Notes: generated by a model from the sequence alone, not told the origin. Shown: positions 1 to 7,693, numbered from the stretch's first letter. The stretch is DNA of 10,352 nt from an uncultured Collinsella sp. (GCA_900554255.1 USGN01000030.1:1-10352), one strand, 5' to 3'. A program made the numbers and translations.

Positions 1-67
1 CAACTCCTGCGGCCCCGCCTGGTGTGCGCGGATATGTCCGCCAATCCGCGGCTGTCGGTGTCTGTCG

Positions 68-910
68 CTACGCGATGGTCGCGGTGTAGGAAGCGACGTC
101 CTCGTAGGAATCGGTCAGGTAGGCGTCGATGCCGATGGTCGTGTTGACCAGGTCGTCAAGGCTGTCAAGCTCGCCGCTCGAGAACGTGAACTCCTCGGTG
201 GCGTTGGTGCCGGGCATCAGGTGAGCCGAGAACCAGGGTTCCTTCATGGTGCCGTTGACGTTGGTCTTGCCGGAAGGAGCGTAGAAGGTCAGGTCCTTGT
301 CGCTCTTGTTGGTGATGTTGACGACAAAGCCGATATCGCCCCAGTCGTCCTTGAACTTCTCGGTGATGGTGATGGTGCACAGATCGTCATCGGCGACGGT
401 GACGGCGGGGGAGATTTCGACGTTCTGGACATCGTCGTCTTCGACGGCCTCATCGATCTCCTCTTCCTTCTCGGCCGCCTCGCGATCCTTCTTCACCGTG
501 CCGGACAGATCCTTGTCGGACTTGGTGAAGATAAACTTGTCGCCGTCTACCTCCAGGACGAGCTTGTCGTCCTTGAGCTTCAGATCGTGCGATTCATCTT
601 CGGCGGTGACGGTTGCGGTGGTGGCGTCCTTGGCCTCCCACTTAAGGTCGACAACCTCAAGGAACAGGTCGAGGGTGCCCGTGCCGTCCTCATCGAGGAT
701 CAGGATGCAGTTGACGCCCCACTCTTCGAGCATATCCATGTACTCATCGGTGAGCTCTTCGCCATCCAAGGTTCCACCCGAGTACTGCCAGCTGCCGACG
801 AAGTTGGCCTTGGGGTCTTTGCCGCCGCCGCTGCAGCCCGTCAGGGCAAAGGCGAGCGCCAGAACGCATGTCAGAAATGCGAGTACGGACTTTTTGAACG
901 TTGTCTTCAT
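68..910 (-). CDS. Predicted secreted lipoprotein with acidic linker
   Basis: This encodes a 280-residue protein. It starts with a lipoprotein signal peptide: a basic N-terminus (MKTTFKK), a hydrophobic stretch and the lipobox LTGC, with Cys26 as the lipidation site followed by SGGGK. It should therefore be anchored to the outer face of the membrane. Residues about 36-130 carry a 'FVGSW' opening and alternating beta-strand pattern like small lipocalin-like domains. Residues about 140-162 form a very acidic, Lys/Glu/Asp-rich linker. Residues about 163-280 look like an Ig-like beta-sandwich of the DUF4352/DUF5067 sort, with 'VVNITNKSDKDLTF'. The start at 910 is chosen because GGAGG lies five bases upstream and the signal peptide begins there; the frame is open further upstream to 1147, but that part overlaps the SPFH gene and is not protein-like. 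It lies 80 bp downstream of that gene on the same strand, so it may be the operon's last member. No catalytic motif was seen; the function is unknown. Confidence 0.85.
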   Translation of the reverse strand: MKTTFKKSVLAFLTCVLALAFALTGCSGGGKDPKANFVGSWQYSGGTLDGEELTDEYMDMLEEWGVNCILILDEDGTGTLDLFLEVVDLKWEAKDATTATVTAEDESHDLKLKDDKLVLEVDGDKFIFTKSDKDLSGTVKKDREAAEKEEEIDEAVEDDDVQNVEISPAVTVADDDLCTITITEKFKDDWGDIGFVVNITNKSDKDLTFYAPSGKTNVNGTMKEPWFSAHLMPGTNATEEFTFSSGELDSLDDLVNTTIGIDAYLTDSYEDVASYTATIA

Positions 911-949
911 GGTGTCCTCCTTTATCGAACGAAACCCATAGAAGCAAAT

Positions 950-971
950 GCGGGGGTGGCGGACCCCCCGC
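950..971 (-). terminator. GC-rich hairpin between SPFH gene and lipoprotein gene
   Basis: A perfect 7-bp stem (GCGGGGG at 950-956 pairing with CCCCCGC at 965-971) closes an 8-base loop. On the minus strand it is followed by a T-containing run (ATTTGCTTCT), which is only a weak uridine tract. It could be a leaky terminator or processing site that lowers transcription into the lipoprotein gene. A full intrinsic terminator is not supported. Confidence 0.35.
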
Positions 972-990
972 CAATTACCAGATAGAGGGG

Positions 991-2232
991 TTAGGGCCTG
1001 GGCGTTCCGCAGTTGCTGCAGAACTTGCCGCCGTTTTCGCTGCCGCAGTTGGGGCAGAACCACTTGGCCGGTGCCGGGGCGGGTGCGGGACTGCCGCACT
1101 CGGGGCAGAACTTGCCGGTGTTGGTGGCACCGCAGCTGCAGGTCCACGTGCCGGCCGCGGGGGCAGCGGCAGGAGCCGGTGCGGGGGCGGGTGCCGGAGC
1201 CGGCTGCGGGGCGGCCTGCTGCTGTGCCTGGCCGGCGGCGAACAGCTGGCTGGCATTCATGCCGCCCATGCCACCTGCCATGCCCATGCCCATAAAGCCC
1301 GCCATCGCGCCGTTGGGGTTGGCCGCTGCCGCGCGCATCGCGTCGCTCTGGGCGCTGGCGATGTTGGCTGCTGCCATGGTGGGATCGCGCATGACCGCGG
1401 CCTTCTGCAGGTCCTTGATCATCTGCTCGTCTTCTTGCGAGGCGGCGATGGAGTTGACGCCAAAGCTCACGATCTCGACGCCGCGCAGGTCGCGCCAGTC
1501 GGCCGAGAGGACCTCGTTGAGCGCGCGGGCGAGCTCGGTGGTGTGACCGGGGATGGCGCTGTAGCGAATGCCCATCTCCGAGATCTTGGCAAAGGCGGGC
1601 TGCAGGGCGGTGAGCAGCTCGGACTTAAGCTGGCTGTCGATCTTATCGCGCGTGTAGCTATCGGTCACGTTGCCGCACACGTTGGTGTAGAACAGCAGCG
1701 GGTTGGTGATACGGTACGAATACTCGCCGTTGCAGCGCACGGAGATGTCGACGTCCAGACCAATGTTGTTGTCGACCACGCGGAAGGGCACAGGCGAGGC
1801 GGTGCCGTACTTGTTGCCGATGATCTCCTTGGTGTTGATAAAGTAGACGCGCTGGTCTTTGCCCGCGTCGCCGCCAAAGGTAAAACGGCTGCCGATATTG
1901 GCGAAGGTCTCCTTGATGGAGTCGCCCAGATTGCCGCTAAAGACGCTTGGCTCGCTGCCGGTATCGAAGACGAACTCGCCGGGCTCCAGCGCGACCTCGA
2001 TGATCTTGCCGTTTTGCACCACGAGCATGCCCTGGCCGTCGTTGACGGCGATGACCGAGCCGTTGGAGATGACGTTGTCCTCGCCGCGCGTGTTGGAGCT
2101 GCGGCCGCCGGTGCGTTTGCTGCCTTTGCAAGCCAAGACGTCAGCGGGCATCGATTCGCAATAGATAAATTCTTTCCACTGGTCGGCCATGACGCCGCCG
2201 GCAGCTCCCAATCCAGCTCTCAAGAGTCCCAT
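991..2232 (-). CDS. SPFH-domain protein (YdjI-like) with two C-terminal zinc ribbons
   Basis: This 413-residue protein has the layout of the bacterial SPFH ('virion core protein'-like) family to which B. subtilis YdjI belongs. Residues about 17-50 contain the family opening 'WKEFIYCESMPADVLACKGSKR'-type segment. Residues about 55-270 form the SPFH/band-7 domain ('GMLVVQNGKIIEVALEPGEF' followed by beta strands and the 'IDSQLKSELLTAL' helix). Residues about 306-326 are Met/Gly/Ala-rich, and 341-360 are a Pro-Ala repeat linker. Two treble-Cys ribbons end the protein: C365/C367 with C376/C379, and C393/C396 with C405/C408. SPFH proteins oligomerise into membrane-associated scaffolds; in B. subtilis YdjI is reported to act with YdjG and PspA at the membrane. 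The start at 2232 has an AAAGGAAG ribosome site six bases upstream; an internal Met at residue 15 is an alternative. It is third in the operon, 48 bp after the YdjG-like gene. Confidence 0.9.
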   Translation of the reverse strand: MGLLRAGLGAAGGVMADQWKEFIYCESMPADVLACKGSKRTGGRSSNTRGEDNVISNGSVIAVNDGQGMLVVQNGKIIEVALEPGEFVFDTGSEPSVFSGNLGDSIKETFANIGSRFTFGGDAGKDQRVYFINTKEIIGNKYGTASPVPFRVVDNNIGLDVDISVRCNGEYSYRITNPLLFYTNVCGNVTDSYTRDKIDSQLKSELLTALQPAFAKISEMGIRYSAIPGHTTELARALNEVLSADWRDLRGVEIVSFGVNSIAASQEDEQMIKDLQKAAVMRDPTMAAANIASAQSDAMRAAAANPNGAMAGFMGMGMAGGMGGMNASQLFAAGQAQQQAAPQPAPAPAPAPAPAAAPAAGTWTCSCGATNTGKFCPECGSPAPAPAPAKWFCPNCGSENGGKFCSNCGTPRP

Positions 2233-2280
2233 GGTGATCTTCCTTTCTCGTCAAAGGTCGGGTGGTATTGGTCAGAATGG

Positions 2281-3603
2281 CTAATCGTCCTTGTTGTCCT
2301 TCATGACAACGGTGGTCTCGGTGTGGCTGAAGGTGTCGTGCTTCTCGGTCAGGTTGAGCTCGCCACAGTAGCAATCGGCGTGGGTGGCCTCGTTGGCCGT
2401 CTTGAGCTGGCCCACCAGCAGCACGTCTGCGATGACCACGATGATCAACGGCGCGACGATGTTGATGAGGATGCCCTCGACATCAAAGGTGAGGTAGTCC
2501 GGATCGAAGGCATTCCCACCCATAAAGAGAATCTGGGAGAGGACAAACCCGATCACAAAGAACAGCACCGAGGCGATAGCGAGCTTGGGCTTGGAGCAGG
2601 GGAGCTCGCCAACCATGCGACCGGTCTGGCCGTTCATGGCAAACAGATAACTCTTGCCGTTCCACGAGGTGGAAAGCATCCACACGGGGAACAGGGCGTA
2701 GTCGCTGTCTTCCCAGGTGTAGTCGAGCTGCTTGCTTTCGACCGTGGCGTCGTCATACTCGTCGACGACGGTCTCGCGCAGGGCCGAAATCGTACTTTCT
2801 TCCATACGACGCTCGGCGCGCGCCTTGCAGGTCTCGCAGTCCTCGTCGTAGCGGTTGGCGATGTAGCCGGGCATATAGGCGACCGAGAACGGGCGCAGCG
2901 CGTCGTAGTCAAACGGCTCGATGGCGTCCATGTGGCCGTCGGGCATCTTGGAGGATCCGTCGACGGGCACGCGCTCAAACGAGATATTGCCCTTACGGTA
3001 GGCATCGTAGTGGTCGGTGGTCGTGACGGTGCGGTCGGATTCCTCAGTCACGGTCTCGTTGGTCGCATCAAAGTGCACTTCGCCGTCCACGTGGGCACCG
3101 TAGAGCCAAAACGGCACGTAGACACCTTGGACTTCGTCGATATGGTTGCCGGTGACAAAGCTCTTGGGCAGCAGGATCTTGCCCTTGTAGTGTTCCTTGA
3201 GCGCGGCCGTGACATCGTCGCGCCCGAGCTTAAACGGGATCACCAGATCGGGTGAGAAGTCGCCTGAGAGCTGGCCAGGCGCCACGGCGGGGTTGCCGCA
3301 GTACGGACAGGTGGTGACGGCGACGGTGCCGTCCGAGACCAGCTCGGCACCGCACGACGAGCAGATGTAGCCGGCGTTTTGAGCCAGCTCCTGCACGGCA
3401 TCGTCGACAGCAGGCTTGGGGGCCGCGGCTGCGGCATCGGCTTTGGCATCTGCCTTGTCCTGGCGCTCGCGATAGAGGGCCTCGACTTCTTCGACTTCAA
3501 AACGCGAATCGCAGTAGTCGCAGACGAGCTTTTGCTCGGCACTGGCAAAGTGAAGGGGGCCGCCACACGCGGGGCACTGATAGTTGACGCTCTCGAAGGC
3601 CAT
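2281..3603 (-). CDS. YdjG-like membrane protein with two TFIIB-type zinc ribbons
   Basis: This 440-residue protein starts with a zinc ribbon 'CPACGG...CDYC' (C10, C13, C28, C31). An Ala/Lys-rich segment follows (about 45-70, possibly helical), then a second ribbon (C81, C84, C99, C102). Residues about 118-335 are a soluble beta-rich domain with 'YVPFWLYGA' and 'LFPVWMLST', features typical of proteins annotated as TFIIB-type zinc-ribbon-containing and of B. subtilis YdjG. Two transmembrane helices follow at about 341-363 and 376-400, then a hydrophilic tail with a CYC motif at 411-413. The bulk probably faces the cytoplasm, but topology is inferred. The start at 3603 has AAAGGA upstream at workable spacing. 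It lies 24 bp downstream of the DUF4428 gene and 48 bp upstream of the SPFH gene, and is best read as the membrane partner of the SPFH protein. No enzymatic motif is visible. Confidence 0.88.
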   Translation of the reverse strand: MAFESVNYQCPACGGPLHFASAEQKLVCDYCDSRFEVEEVEALYRERQDKADAKADAAAAAPKPAVDDAVQELAQNAGYICSSCGAELVSDGTVAVTTCPYCGNPAVAPGQLSGDFSPDLVIPFKLGRDDVTAALKEHYKGKILLPKSFVTGNHIDEVQGVYVPFWLYGAHVDGEVHFDATNETVTEESDRTVTTTDHYDAYRKGNISFERVPVDGSSKMPDGHMDAIEPFDYDALRPFSVAYMPGYIANRYDEDCETCKARAERRMEESTISALRETVVDEYDDATVESKQLDYTWEDSDYALFPVWMLSTSWNGKSYLFAMNGQTGRMVGELPCSKPKLAIASVLFFVIGFVLSQILFMGGNAFDPDYLTFDVEGILINIVAPLIIVVIADVLLVGQLKTANEATHADCYCGELNLTEKHDTFSHTETTVVMKDNKDD

Positions 3604-3627
3604 GATCGGTCCTTTCCGTGCCGGAGG

Positions 3628-4365
3628 CTATGCGCCGATGGCGCCACCACAGTATTCGCAGCGCCCACTGGCATCGGGAATGGTGGTTGCACCGCAGAAG
3701 GGGCAGGTGACCGCGGTCTTGGGGGCCTTGGCGGCCACGACGCTGTCGCGCGTCTCCTGGCGCAGCTGCACCAGCGCGTCGCGGACCTCGGTTGCCTGGC
3801 GCTTGGCCTCGCGGTATTCGATGGAACCGCGCTGATCGATGGTGGAGTCGTTCACGCGCAGGTTGATCTCGGTAAAGTACGGCGTGTTGACGTGGATGGT
3901 CAGATTAAAGTCGTAATCCAGGTCGTAGCGCGGCGGGTTGTAGCTCTCGCGTTCGCCGTCCTTGGTCTCGCGATAAATCTCGGTGCGATGCTCGTCGATA
4001 TCCATATCGCAGCCGAGTACCTGCGAGAACTCGATAATGTCGGGGTTGGCGTCGCGCCAGCGGCTCTGCGAAGTGATGATCAACAGCCCCGCGTCCTCAT
4101 CGAGCATGATGTTGGTGCGCCCGGCAGAGAGCGTGCGCGTGGGGTTGAACGAGGCCAGGCGCACGGCGTTGGCCTCGCGGTAGGCGAGCTGCTCACGGAT
4201 ATCGTCCGCGGTGCTGGAGCGATAGCCGCCAAAGAAGGGGGAGAGCTTGCCGACGCACTCTTTGCACAGGTAGCCTTCGTTGATCTTAGTCTTGCCGAGA
4301 AGTCCCAGCTCGGTACCGCAAATCGCGCACTCTTTCTTCTCGAACATCTTGTCAAAGAAGCCCAT
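3628..4365 (-). CDS. DUF4428-type protein with N- and C-terminal zinc ribbons
   Basis: This 245-residue protein is first in the SPFH/zinc-ribbon operon. The N-terminus matches the DUF4428 pattern: C13-A-I-C16-G, then 'GLLGKTKINEGYLC' with C34/C37, then 'KLSPFF'. The middle (about 55-175) resembles the domain that usually follows DUF4428, with 'FNPTRTLSAGRTNIMLDEDAGLLII' (a strand-turn-strand pattern), and ends in a beta-strand region, 'YDFNLTIHVNTPYF'. A probable helix (about 180-212) leads to a second ribbon, C221/C224 and C236/C239 ('CPFCGATT...CEYCGG'), which resembles the ribbons of the two downstream genes. The start at 4365 has GGGAGG five bases upstream. No membrane segment or signal peptide is seen, so it is probably cytoplasmic. 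No biochemical function is known to me for DUF4428; the neighbours suggest it acts with the SPFH complex, perhaps as a metal-structured adaptor. Confidence 0.87.
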   Translation of the reverse strand: MGFFDKMFEKKECAICGTELGLLGKTKINEGYLCKECVGKLSPFFGGYRSSTADDIREQLAYREANAVRLASFNPTRTLSAGRTNIMLDEDAGLLIITSQSRWRDANPDIIEFSQVLGCDMDIDEHRTEIYRETKDGERESYNPPRYDLDYDFNLTIHVNTPYFTEINLRVNDSTIDQRGSIEYREAKRQATEVRDALVQLRQETRDSVVAAKAPKTAVTCPFCGATTIPDASGRCEYCGGAIGA

Positions 4366-4380
4366 GGCTGCCTCCCATCA

Positions 4381-4758
4381 ACTGGTAGCGTGTGTCACTT
4401 TTGATGATGGGGGAGTGCGTGATCTTTCACGATACCCAGACGGCTCAACGAGTCTCCACAACTGGGACACATGGCCCATTTTTGACTAGTCGCTGGGGAC
4501 GTTCTTCGGCCACTCATTGGGGACGTACGCTACTGGGGCAGTTGGGGCAACGGGCCGATGATGTCGTGATGCGGGATGGACTGGCACTTGCTACCGACGA
4601 TCTTGGTGGGGATTTTGCATCCGTATGTTCCGATTCCGCGCTCAACGCTCAACCGTCACATTTCCTCGATCAACAAAAAGACCGGCACCACCTCACGTGT
4701 GGCCCTTATCAACTTCTTCTGGTCCTGGACACCAAATGACTAGCTAATCCCCCAATAG
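4381..4758. other. Intergenic region with no convincing gene
   Basis: This spacer separates the start of the zinc-ribbon operon from the long inverted repeat. An open frame on the plus strand (4392-4739) has no good ribosome site, uses codons with low third-position GC unlike the real genes around it, and shows no known domain, so I do not call it a gene. The region contains two TGGGGACGT copies and a near-palindrome, TGGGACACATGGCCCA, near 4473. It may be a decayed mobile or REP-type element that also holds the operon promoter, but I could not pick a convincing -35/-10 pair. Confidence 0.5.
4494..4526. repeat. Pair of TGGGGACGT direct repeats
   Basis: TGGGGACGT occurs at 4494-4502 and again at 4518-4526, a period of 24 bases. 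CTGGGGACG also occurs at 9012-9020, beside another palindrome. The motif looks like the head of a REP-type element. Confidence 0.5.
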
Positions 4759-4823
4759 GTTGCGGTGGAATAGTCCCTAAATTAAAGTCATGGGGCTTTA
4801 AACAGGAACTATTCCACCGCAAC
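4759..4823. repeat. 65-base long inverted repeat (REPIN/MITE-like hairpin)
   Basis: The outer arms of 20 bases (4759-4778 and 4804-4823; the first 16 bases are GTTGCGGTGGAATAGT) pair with a single C/A mismatch. An inner stem, TTAAAG (4782-4787) with CTTTAA (4796-4801), closes the loop TCATGGGG. The arms are more AT-rich than the neighbouring genes. No T-run follows on either strand, so it is not a classic terminator, although it lies about 100 bp downstream of the mgtA stop and could stabilise or end that transcript. It is too short to encode anything. Confidence 0.8.
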
Positions 4824-4827
4824 TGCT

Positions 4828-4924
4828 GAGGGGATAGACTGCGGCGGCGGCAGGGGCAACGGCAACGGCGTCGGCAGCTGCGGTAGCGGTAACGGCAGCT
4901 GGCGGGGTGTTTTCCGTCTGCTCG
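4828..4924. repeat. Low-complexity GGC-N-AC / GCAGCTG patch
   Basis: The stretch directly after the mgtA stop is made of degenerate GGCAAC, GGCGGC and GGCAGCTG(C) units, including GGCAACGGCAACGGC and two copies of GGCAGCTG. Read on the minus strand in one frame it would give an Ala/Val/Pro-rich tail, but that frame differs from that of mgtA. It looks like slippage-prone sequence rather than a gene. Confidence 0.45.
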
Positions 4925-7693
4925 CTACAGTAGCTCGCCGTGGCGTGCAATGTAGCGGCGCTTTGCCAGCTGAGTGAGTGCAATGTAGGCAGCGACGATG
5001 CCGATGAGCAGCGCAAAGAAGCTCGGCGGCAGCGGCATGAGGCCCAGCGCATCGGCGATGGGGCTTGCCGGCAGCCAGGTGACGAGCGCCAGACCCAGCA
5101 CGGTGAGAACGCACAGAGCGGGCGCGGCGTGGTCGCGCGGGCTCGGCAGATGCGGGGAGCGCAGCATGTGGACCACGAGTGTCTGCGACCACATGGACTC
5201 GACAAACCAGCCGCTCTGGAAGAGTGCAGCGAAGGTCGCCATACCCGCGACGTCGCCCGCGGCGGCAAGCTCGGGCCAGCTTGCGTCCACGGCGGCGGGG
5301 CACATGACAAAGAAGAGCGCGGCGAAGGTCACGATGTCAAACAGCGAGCTCACGGGGCCCAGCTCGAGCATAAAGCCCTTGATGGACGCGGCGTCCCAGG
5401 CACGCGGGCGGGCAGTCCAGGCGTCATCGACGGTGTCCCACGGTAGCGCGATGCACACGATCTCATAGACCAGCGACAGCAGTACCAGCTGCAGGGCACT
5501 CATGGGCAAAAACGGCAAGAACAGGCTCGCGACGGTCACGGACAGCACATTGCCAAAGTTGGAGCTCACCGTGGTCTTGAGGTACTTGAGCAGGTTGCCG
5601 TAGGTGCGACGGCCTTCGATGATGCCGCGCTCGAGCACGCCCAGGTCCTTCTGAAGCAAGATGATATCGGCGGATTCCTTGGCAATGTCGACGGCCGAAT
5701 CGACCGAGATGCCGCAATCGCTCGCACGCATGGCGGCGGCGTCGTTGATGCCGTCGCCCATAAAGCCCACGGTGTGGCCGAGCAGCTCGCGCATGACGCG
5801 CACCAGGCGCGCCTTCTGCAGCGGCGAGAGCTTGGCGAAGAGGTGGGTTTTCTCGGCACGCTCGGCAAGCTCGGTGTCGTCGAGTGCATCGATCTCGGAG
5901 CCCAGCAAGACGTTGCTCGCGTCGATGCCAATCTGCTCGCAGACGGTGGCGGCGACGCGGTCGTTGTCGCCGGTCAGGACCTTGACCGCCACGCCCTTGG
6001 CCTCGAGGGTGGCGACGGCGCCCGCGGCACTTGCTTTGGGCGGATCGAGGAAGGCCAAAAAGCCCATCAGCACCATGTCGCACTCGTCGGCGATGCCAAA
6101 CTCGCCCACGCAGCGCGGATCGGTCTTCTGCGCCACGGCAATCACGCGCAGGCCCTCGGCGTTAAGATTGGCGACCTGCTTGCGAATCTGGGCGAGCTTG
6201 TCTTCGGCGAGCGGCCGGGCGATACCGTTGACCTCGACAAAAGAGCAGATCTCGAGCATTTCCTCGGCAGCTCCCTTGGTAACCATCTGGGTTTTGCCTT
6301 GGGCGTCGGAGACAACTACGCTCAGGCGACGGCGCGAGAAATCGAAGGGAACCTCGTCGACCTTGGTGTAGCGGTCGCGCAGGCTCTGGCCCAGCATGGA
6401 ATCGGGTGCGACGGTCGAGGGTGTCACATCGGCACGGTCGATTACGGCCAGGTCGATAAGATTTTTGAGGCCGGTCTGGAAGAAGCTGTTCAAAAACGCA
6501 TGGCGCAGCACGCGCGCGTCCTCGTTGCCATCGGTGTTGAGGTAGCGCTCGAGCACGATGCGGTCTTCGGTGAGGGTGCCGGTCTTGTCGCAGCACAGGA
6601 CGTCCATCGCTCCGAGGTTTTGAATCGCCGGCAGCTCCTTGACGATAACCTGGCGACGGGCGAGGTCCTTGGCGCCCTGCGACAGGCTCGTGGTCACGAT
6701 GACGGGAAGCATCTGCGGCGTGATGCCCACGGCCACGCTCGTGGCGAACAGCAGCGCGTCGATGACGTTGCCCTTGGTGGCGGCGTTGATGGCAAAGACG
6801 GCCGGCGCCATAACGAGCATGAGGCGTACGAGCAACATGGAGACGCTCGAGACGCCGCGGTCAAACGCGCTCTTTTCGCCGCGCCCGTTGAGTATCTTGG
6901 CGATGCCGCCCAGGTAGGTGTTCGAGCCGGTGGCAACGACAAGCGCCATGGCGGTGCCGTTTTGCACGGAGGTGCCGGTAAAGACGATGTTCTTACAGGC
7001 AGAGAGTGGCAGCGCGGAGCCGTCGGCGCCCTCGACGACGGTGACGGCAGCGGTCTTCTCGACTGCCTCGCTCTCGCCGGTGAGTGCGGACTCGATGACA
7101 AACAGGTCGCGCGCGGTGATGACGCGGGCATCTGCCGGCACCATATCGCCGGCAGAGAGACGGATCACATCGCCGGGGACGAGCTCGTCAAACGGAATCT
7201 CGATGAGCTCGCCGTCCCGCAAGGCGGTACAGGTGTTGGAAACCAAGTCTTTGAGGGCTTTGGCCGCATTGCCGCCGCGGGCTTCCTGGATAAACTTCAT
7301 ACCGCCCGATACCAGCAGCATGATGCCGATGACGATGACCGTGGAGGGGTCGCGCTGCGGCTCGGGCACGGCGAGCACGTCGATGTAGAGCGAGACCAGC
7401 GCGAGCGCGGCGAGGATGCCGGCGAAGGGATCGATGAAGGCGTCGGCGATGCGGCGGGCGAGCGTCTTGGTCGGTGTCTCGATGGTGTTGGGGCCGGAGG
7501 CGTCCAGGCGCTCGGTTGCCTGCTCGGCGGTGAGGCCGTTTGCCGTGGCGTCAAGCAGTACGAGAGCGTCCTCGGCGCTATGGGTGGCGGCGAATATGGT
7601 GTTCTTGGACAGGCCGGTGTGAGCGGCAGGGCGCGCCGTGCGGCGGCGCTTGGAGATAGCTTCGAGTACCGTGGCGGTTTTGAGCATCAGCAT
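4925..7693 (-). CDS. mgtA: Magnesium-translocating P-type ATPase (MgtA type, P3B)
   Basis: This 922-residue inner-membrane pump drives Mg2+ uptake using ATP. All P-type landmarks are present: TGES of the A-domain at 205-208, the phosphorylated Asp369 in CCDKTGTLTED, KGAAEE of the nucleotide domain near 473, TGDND at 574-578 and the GDGIND hinge at 646-651. Features specific to the MgtA family are 'AIQNLGAMDVLC' before the phosphorylation site, 'TPQMLP' in TM4, and the late loop 'FQSGWFVESMWSQTLVVH' at 825-842. Ten membrane helices fit the profile, and the length is close to E. coli MgtA (898). A basic N-terminal segment (SKRRRTAR) is also typical. The start at 7693 is preferred because AGGAGG lies five bases upstream; the frame runs further to 7744 without a ribosome site. 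A Met two codons later is possible. The gene has its own upstream leader with a promoter and small ORF, and is divergent from pyrE. Odd point: TM4 has Gln where the usual motif is PEMLP. Confidence 0.96.
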   Translation of the reverse strand: MLMLKTATVLEAISKRRRTARPAAHTGLSKNTIFAATHSAEDALVLLDATANGLTAEQATERLDASGPNTIETPTKTLARRIADAFIDPFAGILAALALVSLYIDVLAVPEPQRDPSTVIVIGIMLLVSGGMKFIQEARGGNAAKALKDLVSNTCTALRDGELIEIPFDELVPGDVIRLSAGDMVPADARVITARDLFVIESALTGESEAVEKTAAVTVVEGADGSALPLSACKNIVFTGTSVQNGTAMALVVATGSNTYLGGIAKILNGRGEKSAFDRGVSSVSMLLVRLMLVMAPAVFAINAATKGNVIDALLFATSVAVGITPQMLPVIVTTSLSQGAKDLARRQVIVKELPAIQNLGAMDVLCCDKTGTLTEDRIVLERYLNTDGNEDARVLRHAFLNSFFQTGLKNLIDLAVIDRADVTPSTVAPDSMLGQSLRDRYTKVDEVPFDFSRRRLSVVVSDAQGKTQMVTKGAAEEMLEICSFVEVNGIARPLAEDKLAQIRKQVANLNAEGLRVIAVAQKTDPRCVGEFGIADECDMVLMGFLAFLDPPKASAAGAVATLEAKGVAVKVLTGDNDRVAATVCEQIGIDASNVLLGSEIDALDDTELAERAEKTHLFAKLSPLQKARLVRVMRELLGHTVGFMGDGINDAAAMRASDCGISVDSAVDIAKESADIILLQKDLGVLERGIIEGRRTYGNLLKYLKTTVSSNFGNVLSVTVASLFLPFLPMSALQLVLLSLVYEIVCIALPWDTVDDAWTARPRAWDAASIKGFMLELGPVSSLFDIVTFAALFFVMCPAAVDASWPELAAAGDVAGMATFAALFQSGWFVESMWSQTLVVHMLRSPHLPSPRDHAAPALCVLTVLGLALVTWLPASPIADALGLMPLPPSFFALLIGIVAAYIALTQLAKRRYIARHGELL

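Noticed and set aside
28..41. GCGGA-TATG-TCCGC hairpin after the lipoprotein gene
   Set aside because: A 5-bp stem without a T-run is too weak to call a terminator.
911..1147. N-terminal extension of the lipoprotein frame into the SPFH gene
   Set aside because: The extension reads an out-of-frame version of the SPFH zinc-ribbon coding sequence, while the start at 910 has a ribosome site and a complete signal peptide.
901..3255. 784-codon open frame on the plus strand
   Set aside because: It lies antisense to the SPFH and YdjG-like genes, which have clear domains and ribosome sites. Long antisense frames are common with strong third-position GC bias.
4392..4739. 115-codon open frame in the mgtA-operon spacer
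   Set aside because: No ribosome site, low third-position GC unlike the neighbours, no recognisable domain, and it overlaps repeat motifs.
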